A stretch of 64,000 nt of DNA from the NCBI GenBank assembly GCA_034620365.1, contig JAQGEQ010000023.1, positions 372,001 through 436,000 on the forward strand, in the 5' to 3' direction. Position numbers and translations under genes: made by a program. Source of the DNA: Pegea sp. RAD2-039. Taxonomy: Eukaryota; Chordata; Thaliacea; Salpida; Salpidae. Positions 25,601 to 40,300 of this stretch are shown in pieces; the stretch's first letter is position 1; every line of letters begins with the position of its first letter. Below the pieces are notes generated by a model. The model saw only the letters and a program-made list of their open reading frames with translations. It searched no databases and was not told the DNA's origin.

Positions 25601-26820
25601 TTTTCAGTTTCTCTTTGAGTGTCTCTTTGAAAACTTCAACAAATATCTAATAAATAGAAGAGTTTATCAAGTCATCTTCAATAGTCTTCTACACTCAGAG
25701 CTTATTTTATTATAAGTTATTATTTTATTATATATTTTATTATACGAATTACTACGATGGTTTTTAATCCCATTATATTTAATATTTACAAACTGGTTTG
25801 CTATTTATTTCAAAATTTATTTTGTTCCCAAAGATTTTGTGTAAATAATATTTGTTGTCAATTTACTGTTCGCAAACATTAGCTTCAACTCTACCTAAAA
25901 GACATCAATAAAATTTGTTGTTGTAAATTTCAGTATCATGTTACAACCACTTAAAATGTGTTTTGAAACTTGTTTAATAGTTTCAATAATTCATATAAAG
26001 TTATAAATGTAATTATTTACTTTGTGTCGTTTTATTTTTAAAACTGATTTATTCTTTCATTTGGCTCTTAAATTAAAATCTCTATTTTTAGGATTTATAA
26101 ATGTTTAAACAACTTGACGAATGAAATATGAAAGTAAATATTTTTGTGATCTGAAAACTAGTTTTTCTGAATCATTTTAAGAGCTGACTCTAACATTATT
26201 CAAATATTTATATAAGTTCTATTAACTTCACCTAGTGACCTATCAGATCATTTGGGTCAATTCAAGTCTTTAATGGTTTTAAAATGACATAAAAAGTTAA
26301 TGATAAATGACTCAGTATTGAAATGGAAGATTTTAATTTAAGAAATTTAATGGATCACCACCTTGCTTCTTAAACTTTAAAAAAATTAATTTTTTTGATC
26401 TATTGATCATTAACAATAGAAAATAGTTTATAAAATTTATTTCTAGGGACCTTTTAAGATCATAAATTTGATGAACCATGAAAGAGTCTTTAACTAGATG
26501 AAGAAGATCGTTTATCAAATATAGTTTTGTCAAATTGAATAAAAATTTTCAATTTTTTCTGTCATTTGTCAACAGGTCGGCAACCAAGTTGTTAAATATA
26601 AGTCAAGAGCTTTCAAAAATACAAGTTGCATTTATCGAACCAAAGACTCAAAAACTTCTCATCTCATAAGCGTTTCAATCTATCTCCACATAATTTTTGC
26701 TAATGGTTAAAAACCACACAAACCAGTATATTAACCATTTTGATAATCTATCGACAAGTTGCATAAGAAAAAAAATATTTTATCTTTCTAAGAAATGTTT
26801 GTTGATCTTATTCTATTTTT
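22680..26820. other. intergenic, with a less A+T-rich patch at 24.05-24.35 kb
   Basis: No gene is recognised. Most is low-complexity A/T sequence with short open frames as expected by chance. The patch from about 24050 to 24350 is clearly richer in G+C and carries TGACTCA (24167-24173, AP-1 type) and two CAGGTG-type E-boxes (24202-24207 as CACCTG, 24343-24348). It could be a 3' enhancer of slit-A or an unrecognised non-coding exon. Confidence 0.35.
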
Positions 26821-26849
26821 CTCGTTCAGTTTTGTTGAGTGCTTAGAGA

Positions 26850-27290
26850 TCAGTATCATTTGCTAGTTGTCATAGCAACATACAAAAGAGACCGTTGAAG
26901 CCATTACGGTAAGTAGATGGTTAGTTGAAGAACGCAAGCAAGTCAATTAGAGTTGAGATTTTGTTGTGAGATACTCGAAGAAGTAGTGACAATTTTCAAT
27001 CTTAGTGCTGGAAGCACAAGGAAATTGGAGCGTTCATCTAACACGATACTCAATGAACCGTGGCCGCTATTATGATATTATACGACGGTTTGTTCTTCAC
27101 ACGATTGATCAGTACGTGACCTTTGTTTGGTCTTCACCCTTGGACCCGTAAAGCAAACGTTAAATCTGCTTTTTATCGATTTGGTCAATATATTGAAAGG
27201 ATTTCAATCTTCTGGAGGTTGTTGTTCCATCAAATAGATTCAAATAGATGGAAGAGAAACACGTGGTGAGTTATTTGATGCTAGTTGAAG
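26850..27290 (+). promoter_or_regulatory. candidate promoter or non-coding first exon
   Basis: A stretch with more G+C and several CpGs than its surroundings, starting at an X-box. On the plus strand, GTAAGT follows GCCATTACG near 26909, and a small open frame starts at ATG 27053 (MNRGRYYDIIRRF..., 32 codons), with GTACGT inside and GTGAGT after AACACGTG near 27265. This looks like the 5' end of a transcript, coding or not, but no downstream exons were found before slit-B. I cannot name it. Confidence 0.25.
26866..26879. promoter_or_regulatory. perfect RFX X-box, GTTGTCATAGCAAC
   Basis: All 14 positions fit the RFX/DAF-19 X-box consensus GTHNYYATRRNAAC. X-boxes usually sit close upstream of ciliary or sensory-neuron genes. 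Here the motif lies at the edge of a 400-bp less A+T-rich patch with consensus splice donors (GTAAGT near 26910, GTGAGT near 27265) and a short open frame at 27053-27151. No ciliary gene is recognised nearby. Confidence 0.45.
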
Positions 27291-27299
27291 TGTAGTTTC

Positions 27300-30200
27300 T
27301 CTTCATCTATTTTATTTTAAAAGAAAATAGTTTCTACATCCTTCTTCACATTGAAAAATGTCTAACAACAATTGATCAGAAGAATTCGAAAAAGTCTTTT
27401 AAAAATGCCGTTTTTTGATAGATACAAATTTTGGTGTTTTTTTTGCTTTGATATTAAATTTAACTTCTGATAAATTTTAATCATAATTTAATGCCGGTGT
27501 CGATTTATTGTTTTGATAATAAGTAAACTATTTTATAAAAACAAATATGAAAAGTTCAACTTCAGTTTTTTGTATTAAGAAATAAATAATATAAAATTGT
27601 AATAAAAAGTTTTAAATAAAAAGTATTTAATTTATTTACCTTTGAAAACCAAAGGTTTCTACATTTTTTAAAACCAATTAAAACTCAAATATTTTTTTAA
27701 AGTTAGAATTTATAGAATATTGAATAAATTGATAAAATCCAGAAAAAAAAGATTTATTTTAATCTAAATGATGAATAACTAGAAAATAAATAGTAATAAA
27801 TTATTCTACAATAAAGTTATTCTTCGTACAGTTACTAAGGTCTTGATGCCGTTAGATTAACATGTACAAACATATTAGACATAGTAATTGTAAACAAAGT
27901 TTAGTTTATATCCATCATTTTCAGTTTGTACAGGTGAACAATTTTTAATTTGCTTTTTAACATTGTTAACTTCAAATAGCTTTGTAATTGGTAAAGAAAA
28001 AGCCGTTTTGTTAGAATTATTGATAGGCTTTACAAGATAGTTGTGAAGAATATAAGTTTAATGAAGCAAGTACTGATACATGAGCATATGTCTTGCATGA
28101 TTTTATTAAATTATTCTTCTTGTTGCTCATAATATTGCAAGCTTATTATGTTGTATAAATGTTATACATTGTAACATGTCAAAATATTATAAACGTTTTG
28201 ATCAGTTCAACACGAAATATTTTTAGTTGCTGCATAATAAACAGAAGGTATTAATCATTTTTATAATTTGAAAATTTTTATGTTAGACGATGACTTCTAG
28301 TAAACAAACATATCATTTGAAAATTGGCGTACTTCCCAAGTAAATATAAACTTTTCTTGTTCGTTTTATTCATTCATAAAAGATTTAAACTGTTACAGAT
28401 AAAGCTTGAATCAATCAATAATAGAGCTGGTAAGCCTACTTTAACACTTTTTAACAATGTTGTTATATGTCTTATTGTTTTTTATCATAATACCAAACGA
28501 TTTTTGTAGAGTATAAGTGACAGGTAATAATACTTTACATAGTAAACCCATGCTAATGATTAAGTGGCAGAAACTTTTCTATAACTGAAAATAATAAATT
28601 ATTTTTTGAAATTGGTAGGAATGTTGTGTTTGATACTTTCAGTATTTTCATTCTGTTTGTGTACATAAGATAAAACAAAAGCATTCAAAATTAAACCAAA
28701 AGAAAACAGGAATTTGTTGGTCGGTAACCAAATAAAGCGTGAGTAAACTTCAATTGATTCTTAACTAATAATACTTCATCTTTATTAGAGTTATTCAAGT
28801 GATGTTGTATGAAATTAAATATAAGCTTCTAAAGAAGATTTAGGAGTTTTTTTTAAGGATTAAAAGATCTTTTTTTATAATCGTAAAAACACTTTAAACA
28901 ATTAAGTTTCAACTGAAGTAATAAAATGAATAATTTCGACAAAATCATAGAGTCATTTGAAGGTATAACATTAGTTTCTAGCTTACCAGAAGCATAAAAT
29001 CTTGTAAAATGTTACAAGCCAAGACTTGTGGCTCGTAACAGACGAGTATTTGAAGCTACTAACACTAGCTTTATTTATAATAAACAGAAGATCTAAATAA
29101 TTACCGAACTAATTCTAAACGCTTTTTCAAATTTTGTACAATTCCAAAAACTTCATCCAAAGCTATTAGAACTTTAGCTACAAAACTAATTGAGAACGTT
29201 TACTAGTGACTAAAATTACAGTGAATATTACTCATTCTCTTTTAAAACATTTTAGGTAATTTATCTAAAACGCAAAAAATTAATTGTGGGTGGCAAAAGC
29301 TGTTTAATAAACAGCATATAATTGTAAAACCTTAAAACAAGTCAAAAAAGAAAGCAGCATGGCTTTTGTTTTGTTATCAAAATATTTCTTTGTGAGTCTA
29401 ATGCTTAAATGATTAATGACTAATTTTGTGATTTCTGCGAAGTACTATTTTTTCAGGGAATGTATTCTAGTTTAACTTCTTGCTGAACCATAAACATAAA
29501 AATAGTAAAGAATAATGAAAATTAGACCAACATCAAAATATGAGCGTTAGATATTATATTTTTAGTATATTAATACCTTGATATAGTCTTTGAAAACAAG
29601 ACTTAAGTACTGCAAACACGAAATTCATAAACTTAAACAGCTTTATTACTTTGTAAGTTCCTTTTTATAATTAAATGTATTGATGGACAAGTAGCAGGCT
29701 GTTTTATTTCACAGCTAGCTTATCTATAAGTGTATCAAAAGAATTTGTAAACCAAATAATAGTATATTTTAAAGTTTTAAATTTCAGTTTGAATTTTTAT
29801 AAGTTGTCATTCTAAATTCAAAAATATCTAAAAATAGAAAAAAGTATCAAACAGATTTAAAGAAGTTTTCGAATTCAAATTTATGAGGATCGGAATAAAT
29901 AAAGAAGATTAAGTCCCACGAAACGATATTTAATTCATTAAGCTTACAACAAAACGTGTTAGGATCAACAGAAGATAAATTTGAAAAGATTTTTAAACAA
30001 CTATATTGTTTAATAGACGAACCGATATCTGGAAGACTACAGTAGAGTACGCTCATGATAAACCGAATACAAATGTTAAAAATAAGTATATTTAAAACTT
30101 TAATAAGTGGATTGTTTGTCAGAGCAGAAAAAAGTGAAAAATATTGATAGGAGTCTAAAGTAAAACTGATTTTTGAATAGAAACTCACGTTTTCTAACTT

Positions 30201-31060
30201 TCATGGAGTTTTTGGTTTCAAAGAAATTCTTTCTGATTAAGAATTACTGATAAGACAAATACATTTCAAAGAGTTTCTAGGTTTTAGTTTGAAAGCAATG
30301 AATAGAAACTCAGTCAATTTGTCAAATACTGATTTATCTAATCACGAATATAATCAAAATGTTTTTCAATTTTTCTTATGATCTGTTTACAATGGGTTAA
30401 GTTTACAATGGCCTTTTTTACGAATAAGTTTTTCAATTTGCAGTATTTTAGCAAATGCTAATTTAATATGTAATTAAATTATTCATTTTTTCACTTCCTA
30501 TGCTTTTGTATTTAATAATCTTTTTTCTATAAATCATTATTTTGAATTTCATCACACAAAAAATCAATTTATTTTAAAAGAATATAAATAAAAGTTTTAC
30601 TTAATGAGTTACTTCATACTTATAATCATTATTATTTAGTTTGAAAATTCTAAGTCTTAAGTCCTATCTTCCTAAATTTCAGATCTAACAATAGATAAAA
30701 TCTTGAATTAATCTTTGACTTGTAAAGACTCTTCGATCAACAATATCGATCCAAAAAACTTTTTTGTTGACAGATTCCTTTCTTTATGATTCTGAGTGTT
30801 TAGAAAACACACAGCTGTAAGCTGCATCAATTTTGATGTCAGGCTCTATGCTCCTTAAATACCTAAAAGTGCTTCTTTTTACGGCATTAAGTTGTTTTAG
30901 AAATATAATACTTTACTTAAAGATAACAACAATATCTTTTTAAATTATCAGGTAATAGTTTTAAACAAATCATTTTACTTAAAATGGTGTGACTCAACCA
31001 ACCTTAAAATTCAATAGATAAAAGAAAATTAAATAAAATGTTTATCATTTGTTACTTTTT
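27300..31060. other. intergenic, nothing recognised
   Basis: Very A+T-rich sequence with no conserved coding pattern, tRNA, rRNA or transposon ends that I could see. The longest open frame (29847-30188, minus) has no recognisable domain and a length that chance explains. Confidence 0.4.
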
Positions 31061-31346
31061 CATAAAATATTGATAATTAAGGAGCAGAGATTACAGATTA
31101 AACAAACTTACTTCTTATCTTAATTACATTTTACAACATTGTTATCACCTCTAAATAAATCAATTTGAACTTTGTAAGTTTGTTTTCTTTAACTGAAGTA
31201 AACATTAAAATATTGATAATTAAGGAGCAGAGATTACAGATTAAACAAACTTACTTCTTATCTTAATTACATTTTACAACATTGTTATCACTTCTAAATA
31301 AATCAATTTGAACTTTGTAAGTTTGTTTTCTTTAACTGAAGTAAAC
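31061..31346. repeat. 143-bp tandem duplication, two copies
   Basis: Two head-to-tail copies, 31061-31203 and 31204-31346, nearly identical: a C/T difference at 31149 versus 31292, plus a small difference at the very start of the unit. Sharing such as TTAAGGAGCAGAGATTACAG in both shows a young duplication. The unit has no open frame of interest and sits midway between the two slit genes. Confidence 0.95.
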
Positions 31347-34300
31347 TTAACTTATTTGCCTTTAAGCAGTTGGATAAATATGATGCCTAGAAAGAAATTC
31401 TTACCATTTAGTTAAGAACAGTTATTTTCAATTTTCTAAATTGAAAAAATGAGCATCATTTAATAAACATAATAGTATATTACAAGCAAATAGAATTCGA
31501 TATTGGTATTCAAGTAACAAATAAAAGTTCATATTATAAAAATAAATGTAATGTTAAGACCAATTAAAATAATTTGAATTATCTATCTATATTATATACA
31601 CAATGCTTGTAAGACCATTAATACTTTTGATTAAAATGCTAATAAAACTGTAAAAACTAATATCACTTTTATGAAATGCTGGCAAATAATTTAAAAAAAA
31701 AAGAAAATTAAAAAGTTGTTCATGACTTTAGAAAAAATTATTGGCAAAAATATAAAATATTTATTTCAATTTTTAATAAGTTAGACTAAAGAAAAGCCTT
31801 ACCTTTATAAGATTATCTGTTTTAATGAATAAATTATGTTTAATTTCTAATTATAAACTTTAATCTTATACATTGTAAATGTACTAGTAGCTTTCAGTGA
31901 AAGTCATTACCAAGTTAAACTTCATATTACCTTTATCATTACTATATTGGTTTCATTTCCTTCTGAAAACGGTTGATTATCAACTAAATGAAAAGAAATT
32001 GCTTGCCTTATAACAATCATACACAAAATTGGATATGTTTTTAATCATAAAGATTGAAAAATTGTCTGAGAAAAATCTACTTTTCAAATTCTTCAATAAT
32101 TTTCAATATTTTGAGTCTATACTTTAAAGTAAATTCAGCAGATGTTGTTTTAATTTTAATCACAATGTTTGAAACAAACTGTTCCAACTTTATTCACAGA
32201 ATTTAGTAATCATCAAAATTGTTTTCAGTTTAAACATCTAAACTTTTGACTTTTCGAGAACTTTTGAAATACTGATGATATTTAAGGTGACTTTTTGCGA
32301 CATAAACACCTTGATTGATAGATCTTATATGATTCAATAGATGTAATGAATATCTCTTCTGCGTCATTAAATCTAATCTCTTATGTATTAGAAGAACAAA
32401 GATCTTAAGAATCAGAAGAAGATAGTGGATTAAACTTTTCAATTGAACATCTTTTTGAGTGTCTTTTATCACTAATGATGCAGTAAAATCTTTCAGAGTA
32501 CTCTACAACTAATCTTCAAATATTGCGGAGTTCAAATAAATAAGGAAAGAATTTTGCTTTTTACATTTATCTTTTTTATGAGCTTCAGAATGATTAAGCG
32601 TTGAAAAAGATTTATGAAGTTATAATAAAAACATTTGAAGAAGAAATCTTAGAAAAAAGATCTCATTCTTGTTTTTATTTCATTGCAAACAAAAGATTAT
32701 GTTCTCTAGCTCTTCTTTTTTACATTTTCATCAATTTTCTTAAATTATTTTTTCAAGAAACTGTAAATATAAGAAGGCTTTGTTTTCTTTTTTCAATCTT
32801 TCTTACAAAAACATTTCTTAAAAAAATTTAATCAAAAGATTATTTACTTTTTGAAAAGTGATTATGTATTATTATTTAAAAGTTTAATAATCATTTAATA
32901 TAACAGTTTGAAACTTAACAATTCTGTCAATCATTAGAACAGAAAGACACAACTTCTAGATTAAAGAACATATTGATCAGTTTAGACTTTAAAAGTATTT
33001 AAGCTTCGAACTTTTGTTGGATTTTCAATCTTTTTTTTATTCAAATATCATCTTTTTATTACTCTAATATGACATCTAGCGATGACTCTAAATACTGTTG
33101 AAATTATAATGTCTTTAACTAAAGAACAAAAAAGTGTTTTAAATTTAAAAAGACATTACTTGTTTTAAAAGATCATGATAGTTAGTTTTAGAAAAAAAAC
33201 TAGATTAGATAAGAAAATCTGAAAATGAATATCAAATAATGTCTAAATAGATAAACTAAAGTTACCACAAATGTTTATAAGCATAAGTGTACAAAACTTT
33301 TTGAACTATAAACGTTTTATATTGTTGTAATGTAGTTAACATTGAAATGTTATCAAATAAAAAAGACACAAGACAATAAAATTCTCTGAATTGTTTTTAC
33401 TAGTGCTACACGATTGTATAAAACCGTCAAAGTTTTCTGTTTGCTTGTATGACAAGTTTTTTGGCTTGGTGTTGTTAGCCAAGGAGATTTTACTAACCAT
33501 CACAGTAAAATGACTCAACAAGCAAAATTTGTTTCGTTTTTGATGATTGTGTTTAAAATATTAGGTGGGAATTTTATGTTCTGTATAAATTTAATTCAAG
33601 TTAGAAAAACTAAACTTCCAAAAGTTAGAAGTTAAAATATTTTCTTGAAGTGATTAACTAGCTTCTGTAAAACTAACCTAAAACATTAAACTGTTTTTAA
33701 ATTTATTCAATAACAACAAAGGTATCAAAGAATCTTATATTACTAAATGAAAATTATTTATTTGTTATATTTTGCCACTAATAGTCAGTCAATTAAAGAG
33801 TTTTAAAGCCTTCCTTAAAAGTAAATATTGCTGTAACAAAAAGTCTCTAACTGAAACTATTTTTAAACTTTTAAATATTTGTTTAAGGTAGGCGCAAGTT
33901 AAGTTACTTTTGTCCAAGAAAGTGATTCAAAAAATAAGAATTTTAATGAAATCAAATAATAGATCTTGTCGAATATATTTCCTAATTTTTTGATAAATCA
34001 AACAAGATAAGTTTTATATATACACAGGTATTACTTGACCTAAATGATATGTAAAGAATATTTGTAATTTAATTTAAAATATTTTATTCAGATTATCTTA
34101 ACAAAAGTTATCGAAAAACATCTTGTTATATAAATACGTTTATTGGTTAAAATAACATCATTAAAAGTCATTTGAACATACAAATGAAATTTTAGTAGAT
34201 TCTAAATAAACCAGAATCACTTTAACGATTTAAAATCTGGGCGATAAAGTCTTTATCTTATTGCTTATCAATATAAGATGTCCTAATGATTGCTGATAAC

Positions 34301-37300
34301 ATTACACAATTTATTAGTCAGTCTAAATACTTTCACTTTAAGTTGCCTGCAACAGTTGTTTCGTTGCTATTTTCTAAAAACTATTTTCTAAGATAATCGA
34401 AAAGTTTTATTCAAAAAAATTCCAAAGTTTTCATAAATTTAAAATCAATTATTTGAAAAACTCTCGTTAAAAATAAACAATTTTAAAATTAAACTTTAAT
34501 ATCAACAAAACTACTCATATGTTCAACAAAACAACTGAATAATTAAATAAGCAAAAAATTTTTGAATAAATTTTTTAACCTTTAGATATTTTAATTGATT
34601 TGAAAAGTTTATTTTTGTAAATTATACTTTCTAACTGTTTGTTTTTATTCTTCAAATTGTAATTTAAAGCTTTGAATTTATTTCTACAGAAATAGTTCAG
34701 GTGTTTAATACTGTAATTACTAAGATTTCAACAAAAGTTTTATTTAAATAATATTTTGATTTAAACTCAAAATATCTTTGAAGAATTTGATTAAAGCTAT
34801 TCAATTGATTGTTCTAACCAATAGCTCACGGATTTATATTTATCAAAATAATTAATATTATTTTTATCTACAAGTTTTATTCCGAGCATATTTTCGTGCC
34901 ATATTGAAATTTCCCCATTTTGTGATGCCAAAATACTCAAAGGCTGTTACTGAGTAACAGTGCAAATAACAGCAACTGTAAGTCACGTGGGATTCTGTTC
35001 AGTCAAGCATGACAATAACCTGAATGTCTATCACAATTAAATTATTTTTTTTGCAATTTACCGGAGTTTGCTTCACTGGTTTTGTTTTACTTTTTGCTTA
35101 ATCATTTTAAGGATTTCATGTGGCCAAGTTTATATCTTGAAGTAGATAATTAATAACTTAATTTTGTTAATTAGCTTGCGGTTTACCTAACCCAAAAAAA
35201 TTTTCAAATTTCGAAAATTTAATTTTAAGTATTCTTTTTTACATTTTCATAACATCGCAAACAACCATCAACTTTATATCAATGGAATTTATGAGTTTGA
35301 AAAAGATTCAACTTTTAGAATATTCTGAAAAGAACAAGAAGATTAAAATATTCTAAATTGTTTTTCCTAAAAATTTTAATGATTTTACAAACTGAATCTG
35401 AGATTATATCAAAACAATCTTTAAAGCTTCTTAATTCTAACTTTACATTTTGCAATCGAAATTACTATTTTCATGTGATTCGGAAGTCAATGTCTTTCAA
35501 TCAGCGTCAACAGAATCTTCAAAATATGCTGTCAAATATTTTAAGTGATTCTTTCAATAAATTTTTCTGACCTTGAAAAGATTCTTCACTTTGTTTTTCA
35601 TCATTAAAAAATGTTGAAAAGTTTTGATTTGCTTTCGAAGAGTAGAAAGTTAATCAAATTAATCTTTAATTTATATAAAATTTAGTTTATTATCATCAAA
35701 TAAAAACCAACTAGGTTCTTTGAAGTTTTGCTTGACATAAAATAGTTTGAAACATACAAAATACTTTTTACAAACTCTTTTTTAGCAATGATGTTTTTAA
35801 TATAAATATGTTGTTTTTGCAGAAAGTGATTTTTAGTTGTAAAAACATTTTACTACAAACTTTAAAATAATCAAACGATGTACTTTTTTATATAATTCAA
35901 AAACATCTCTCTCTGCAAACTTCAGTAAAGATTAAATTGTTGTTTGTTAGAAGTATTTTATTAAGCAGTATTACGAATTTGTGTTGAATACAAAAATATT
36001 TCTTTTATTTTAATTTCAAAATAAATATTTGTTTAGGTAGCTGTCACAAATATTTAAATTTCAAATATTCCATACTTTTCACTTTTGATTTAACAATGTA
36101 ACAACTGAACTAAATCTTTGTAAGCCTATACAGTTTATACTTAAATTACAAATTAAAGATAAACTAAAGTCATAAATAAAAAAAAACGTTTTTTCAATGC
36201 GATAAGCTGTTGATTTTTTGAAATAATTTTTCACTTAAATCTATTTTTTTTCTATTGTGTGTGTCTAAGGATTGAATGTTTGTTGTTTAATACATTTGTG
36301 TCAAAATATGTGTCACAAACCTTTTACTGTGAGTTCAGTGAATAACAAGCATGACAAACAAGTAATATGTGGATAGTACAATGCATAATTTCATGGGATT
36401 ATTTGGAAAAAACCAAATTGCCAAAACTCAAAAACAGTTTATTCAAATCTTCCTTTTGTAGAAAATAAAAATTACTTGATTTGATCAGAATATTTATCAA
36501 ACTTTTTGATAAAAAGAAAAGTATTTGAACAATATTAGCAAACTGTTTAATTACAAAACTTTAGATAATATTTATTTTCTTCAATTGTTTCTTAAATTAC
36601 GATTAAAAATTAGTTTAATTTATATGTTTAAATCTAAATAACATAATTTGATGTTAAGCTTTTACTATCTGAAGACTTAAGAATTCTATTACTTATTTGT
36701 TTAACAAGATCTGTAAATTTTTAGGGACACACATTAGAAATGCATCTTCCAATAATCAATTAAAAGAATTTATTTAAAACAAATATTTAATTAAAAATCG
36801 TAGGAATAAGTACAATTGAAAAATTGAAATTATCTTTTCACAGCTAAAGAATAAATTTTCAATTTAGTAAAATATCGAGGTTACTAAAAATTGATAATAT
36901 CTGAAATATTTTACATTCGAATTTGAAAAGTCAAACTTATTTTATTACGAGATGAAAATACCTTCAAGTTATTCAGCCCACACATATATTGTAATTAATT
37001 ATCTTTTATCGATTTTATTTTTTATAAATAGCAATAAAAATTCAATTGTTTTCAATAACTACTTACTACTCTGTTGCGTTTATATACCTTAAAATAAAAC
37101 TTTTTCAATAAATCTTTTTTGTTTATTGGTTGACTTTAATCTGAATGTTATTAGGTGGATGATATAATTTTGTGAATTAAAATTGCTTATTAGCTGCGTT
37201 AGATAATTTGTTACTCGAATACTTTTAAATTAAATTTACAAAATCACCTTAAATATTTGATAATTAAAAACTTTATCAGATTTTTATAAAAAGAATTCAT

Positions 37301-40300
37301 GGAACCGTCCAGATTTCTTCTTCGCAGCTATATGTGTCTTCAGTATCTTCTTTCATTAGAATACTTTGTAGAATACTTTTGATTGGGTTAGTTTTTGGGT
37401 TTTGATTGAATCTGTTGACAGTTAAGTGGAATCAAGAAGAAGTACAACAGAATTAATTGTTTAAAATCAGAAAATATTTCAAAACTTTTCACTGAGACAT
37501 TTGTAGCTATTTACAAATAACATTAATCAAGTAAAAATACTATTTTAATCAACCAAGAAAGATTTTAAGACAAAATTTTTACAATTTCAGTAAAGATATA
37601 AGAATTGTTTATAAAGTTTGTGAGTAAAAAGGAGTGTTGAAGTTGAATGTCATTTTACTTTTACTCAATTCAACCACTTCAGTGTTTTGGTAAAAAGTTT
37701 TTTAAGAATTGCTCAAAAACGAAAAAAATTTTTAAGAATTTTTTAATATTTTGCATGTAATAAAAACTGAATATTTTTAGGAAATATTTTAAAACTATTT
37801 TTTATAATAAAATTTGCAGAAATCTTTTATTCAGATTTACAGTACAAAAGATAAAAAGTATAAAAATTGCTTTTAACAAATTTCAGAAAAGCATTTTATA
37901 AAGAAGTTGAAATAATACTTTGTTTCAGTCAAGTTTAAATACCATCAGATAAAGGAAAATTACTCTGTTAGTTATTTAGCAATTTTCTACAACACCCCCT
38001 TAGGCTTTTTGCATAAAATGTCAATTTAACTTCTGATCCTAAAATAACATTGATAAATATAATTATTTTATAATTTAAGATTTTATATTATAAAATATTT
38101 TAATAATCTTAAATAGTTGTTCTAAAATAAATTAATATTTTTGGTAAAAAAATCATAATTTTATTGATGATGTTTTATCGAGTTAAATTTTATTTTAATT
38201 TAAATCATATTTATCTTGAGTTAATCATACTTATTAATTCAGTTGTAAGCTAAAACGTGATTTGATTTACTATTTTTATAAATAGTTTGAATCAAAATAG
38301 ATTTTTAACTTTATTTTACTTGATTCAAGGTATTTATGAATTTTTAAAGTTTGTAAAAAATCGATTTAAAATATTTTCTCAAATAACTTTCAACTTCAGA
38401 CTTTTGCCAAAAACACTTTTTTATACAAGTTTACGGTAATTTTCCAAACGGTCAATTTAAAAATAAAGCAAATATAGAAAATGAAAATAATGATTAAAAA
38501 CGATGTTTTAATATTTATAAAATAATATAAACAACAAAGACAAAGCTAACAAATAATATAAATAAATTAATTTATAAAATTATGTCGAATATTACTAATT
38601 ATAGTAAGGAAACTTAAATGAGTCTTAAACAGTGAAATAATATAATGAAAAAATATCATCAAAATAGTAAAATTATTGTTAATATAGAATACAAATTACA
38701 TGAAATCTTAATTTCTAATAACAATTATGCTTTGGTTTCTGTTTAGAAATTTATTAACTCGTATTTAATGTTTAAAACAGGTATGTTTGGTGAGTGAATT
38801 TGAAATAATTTTGTGCTTACCTAATTTCAACGATCTTAAAGTGTCTTTACTTAAATTTATAATAAAATTAAATGATCAATCTAAATAAGCTTCAATGATA
38901 GTGATTGAAAGTACAAACTTTTTCTCCGAAAACTTCTTTATTTTTCAACCTTAACAGTTTCTATATCCTAAAATAAACTATAAAAATCTGAAACTTCATC
39001 TTATCAAATGAAATATGTCAGATCTTCTTAAATTGATAGTTCTCTTATAACAAGTAAGTCTTTGTTTCATTTATTTATAATAAATCACAAACTATTTGAT
39101 AGTTTCTGATTCTTTTGCGATGTATCATCTTTATGTTTTGGCAAGTTGCTCTTAAAGATGTATCTTATATGGGCGTGACCTTGTTTAAAACCCAACTGGA
39201 TATATCTAAGCACAACATTTTGATTTCATTCAGTGATGATTGGTTGATGATAAAGTTTTTGTTTTCATTCATTTTAGAATTTGATCTTTCAAGCTTACTT
39301 CATGGAAACTTACTGAACAAGCAAGATGGTTTATTTTTGTTGGCAAACTTTTTGTTCTTTCGTTAAGTGTTTACAAGATAACATAAGACTTAATTGTAGC
39401 CACAGGAATTCAGACAAATATTTCAAGAGTTAAAACAGTAGATTCTTAATATTCTTATTTATTTTATTGTTGAAATGATTTAAGAATCTTTTATTTTTTA
39501 TACAGAAAAAAACTTTTCATTTTATAATTTGAAATTAAATAATTTAGATGACATATTTGTAAATGGCAAGTTTTTAAAATAGAAAAACTTGTAGAATTTA
39601 TGCTTTTGCAAACTGATTTTTTATATAATAGATAATTTATTTTATAATTATTTACGTTGTTCTAAGTTTTTTCCAATTATTTGATTTCTTAGCATTTTAT
39701 TTATAGTAATAAAAAAAATTTAAATAGAATTCTTGTTAATGTATCAAAAATACTTTTGTAGTTATCTGAAACATTTTGGTGAATATTCACAACTTTTATA
39801 ACAAATGAGCTGAAAGCAATCATTTTAAATAATAAATAACAAAAATAAATTTATCAAACACCATAGAAAAAATAATCTAATTTTAGAAGCAGCCCATAAA
39901 AATTAATTTGACAGAATTTGAAAGAGTTTGAAAAAGTGATTAGGATTGGTAGGTGGGTGGGTGGTCGTCAAATCTTCTATTTTCCTAACTTCTTCATTGT
40001 GCTTCTATATAGTCTAGATATAGTGAGGAACGAATTGTAGCTTGTCGGTTTCTAATCATTCTTACATTTGAAATTATAGCGATTATAATCAAGTTAAAAC
40101 TGAATAAACTCGAAACAGGGTTTCCAACAAAGATTTTTCACATTTGAAAAAGTAGAAATACTTTTATTCGAAATAAATGATATTTTAATATTTTTAATTA
40201 CTTTATTTAGAATTATTGTAGAAAGAAATTTGCCAAGAGAACTTATTTGATATTTTCGTCTTTGAATATTTTAAACACAAAATCTTTTGAATATTTACAA

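Noticed and set aside
29847-30188. Longest open frame outside the slit genes (113 codons, minus strand)
   Set aside because: No recognisable domain. With roughly 70% A+T, about one frame of this length is expected by chance in 64 kb on both strands (rough estimate).
39949-39965. G-rich run as a G-quadruplex
   Set aside because: Only two GGG tracts are present; the remainder are GG, so a stable quadruplex is not supported.
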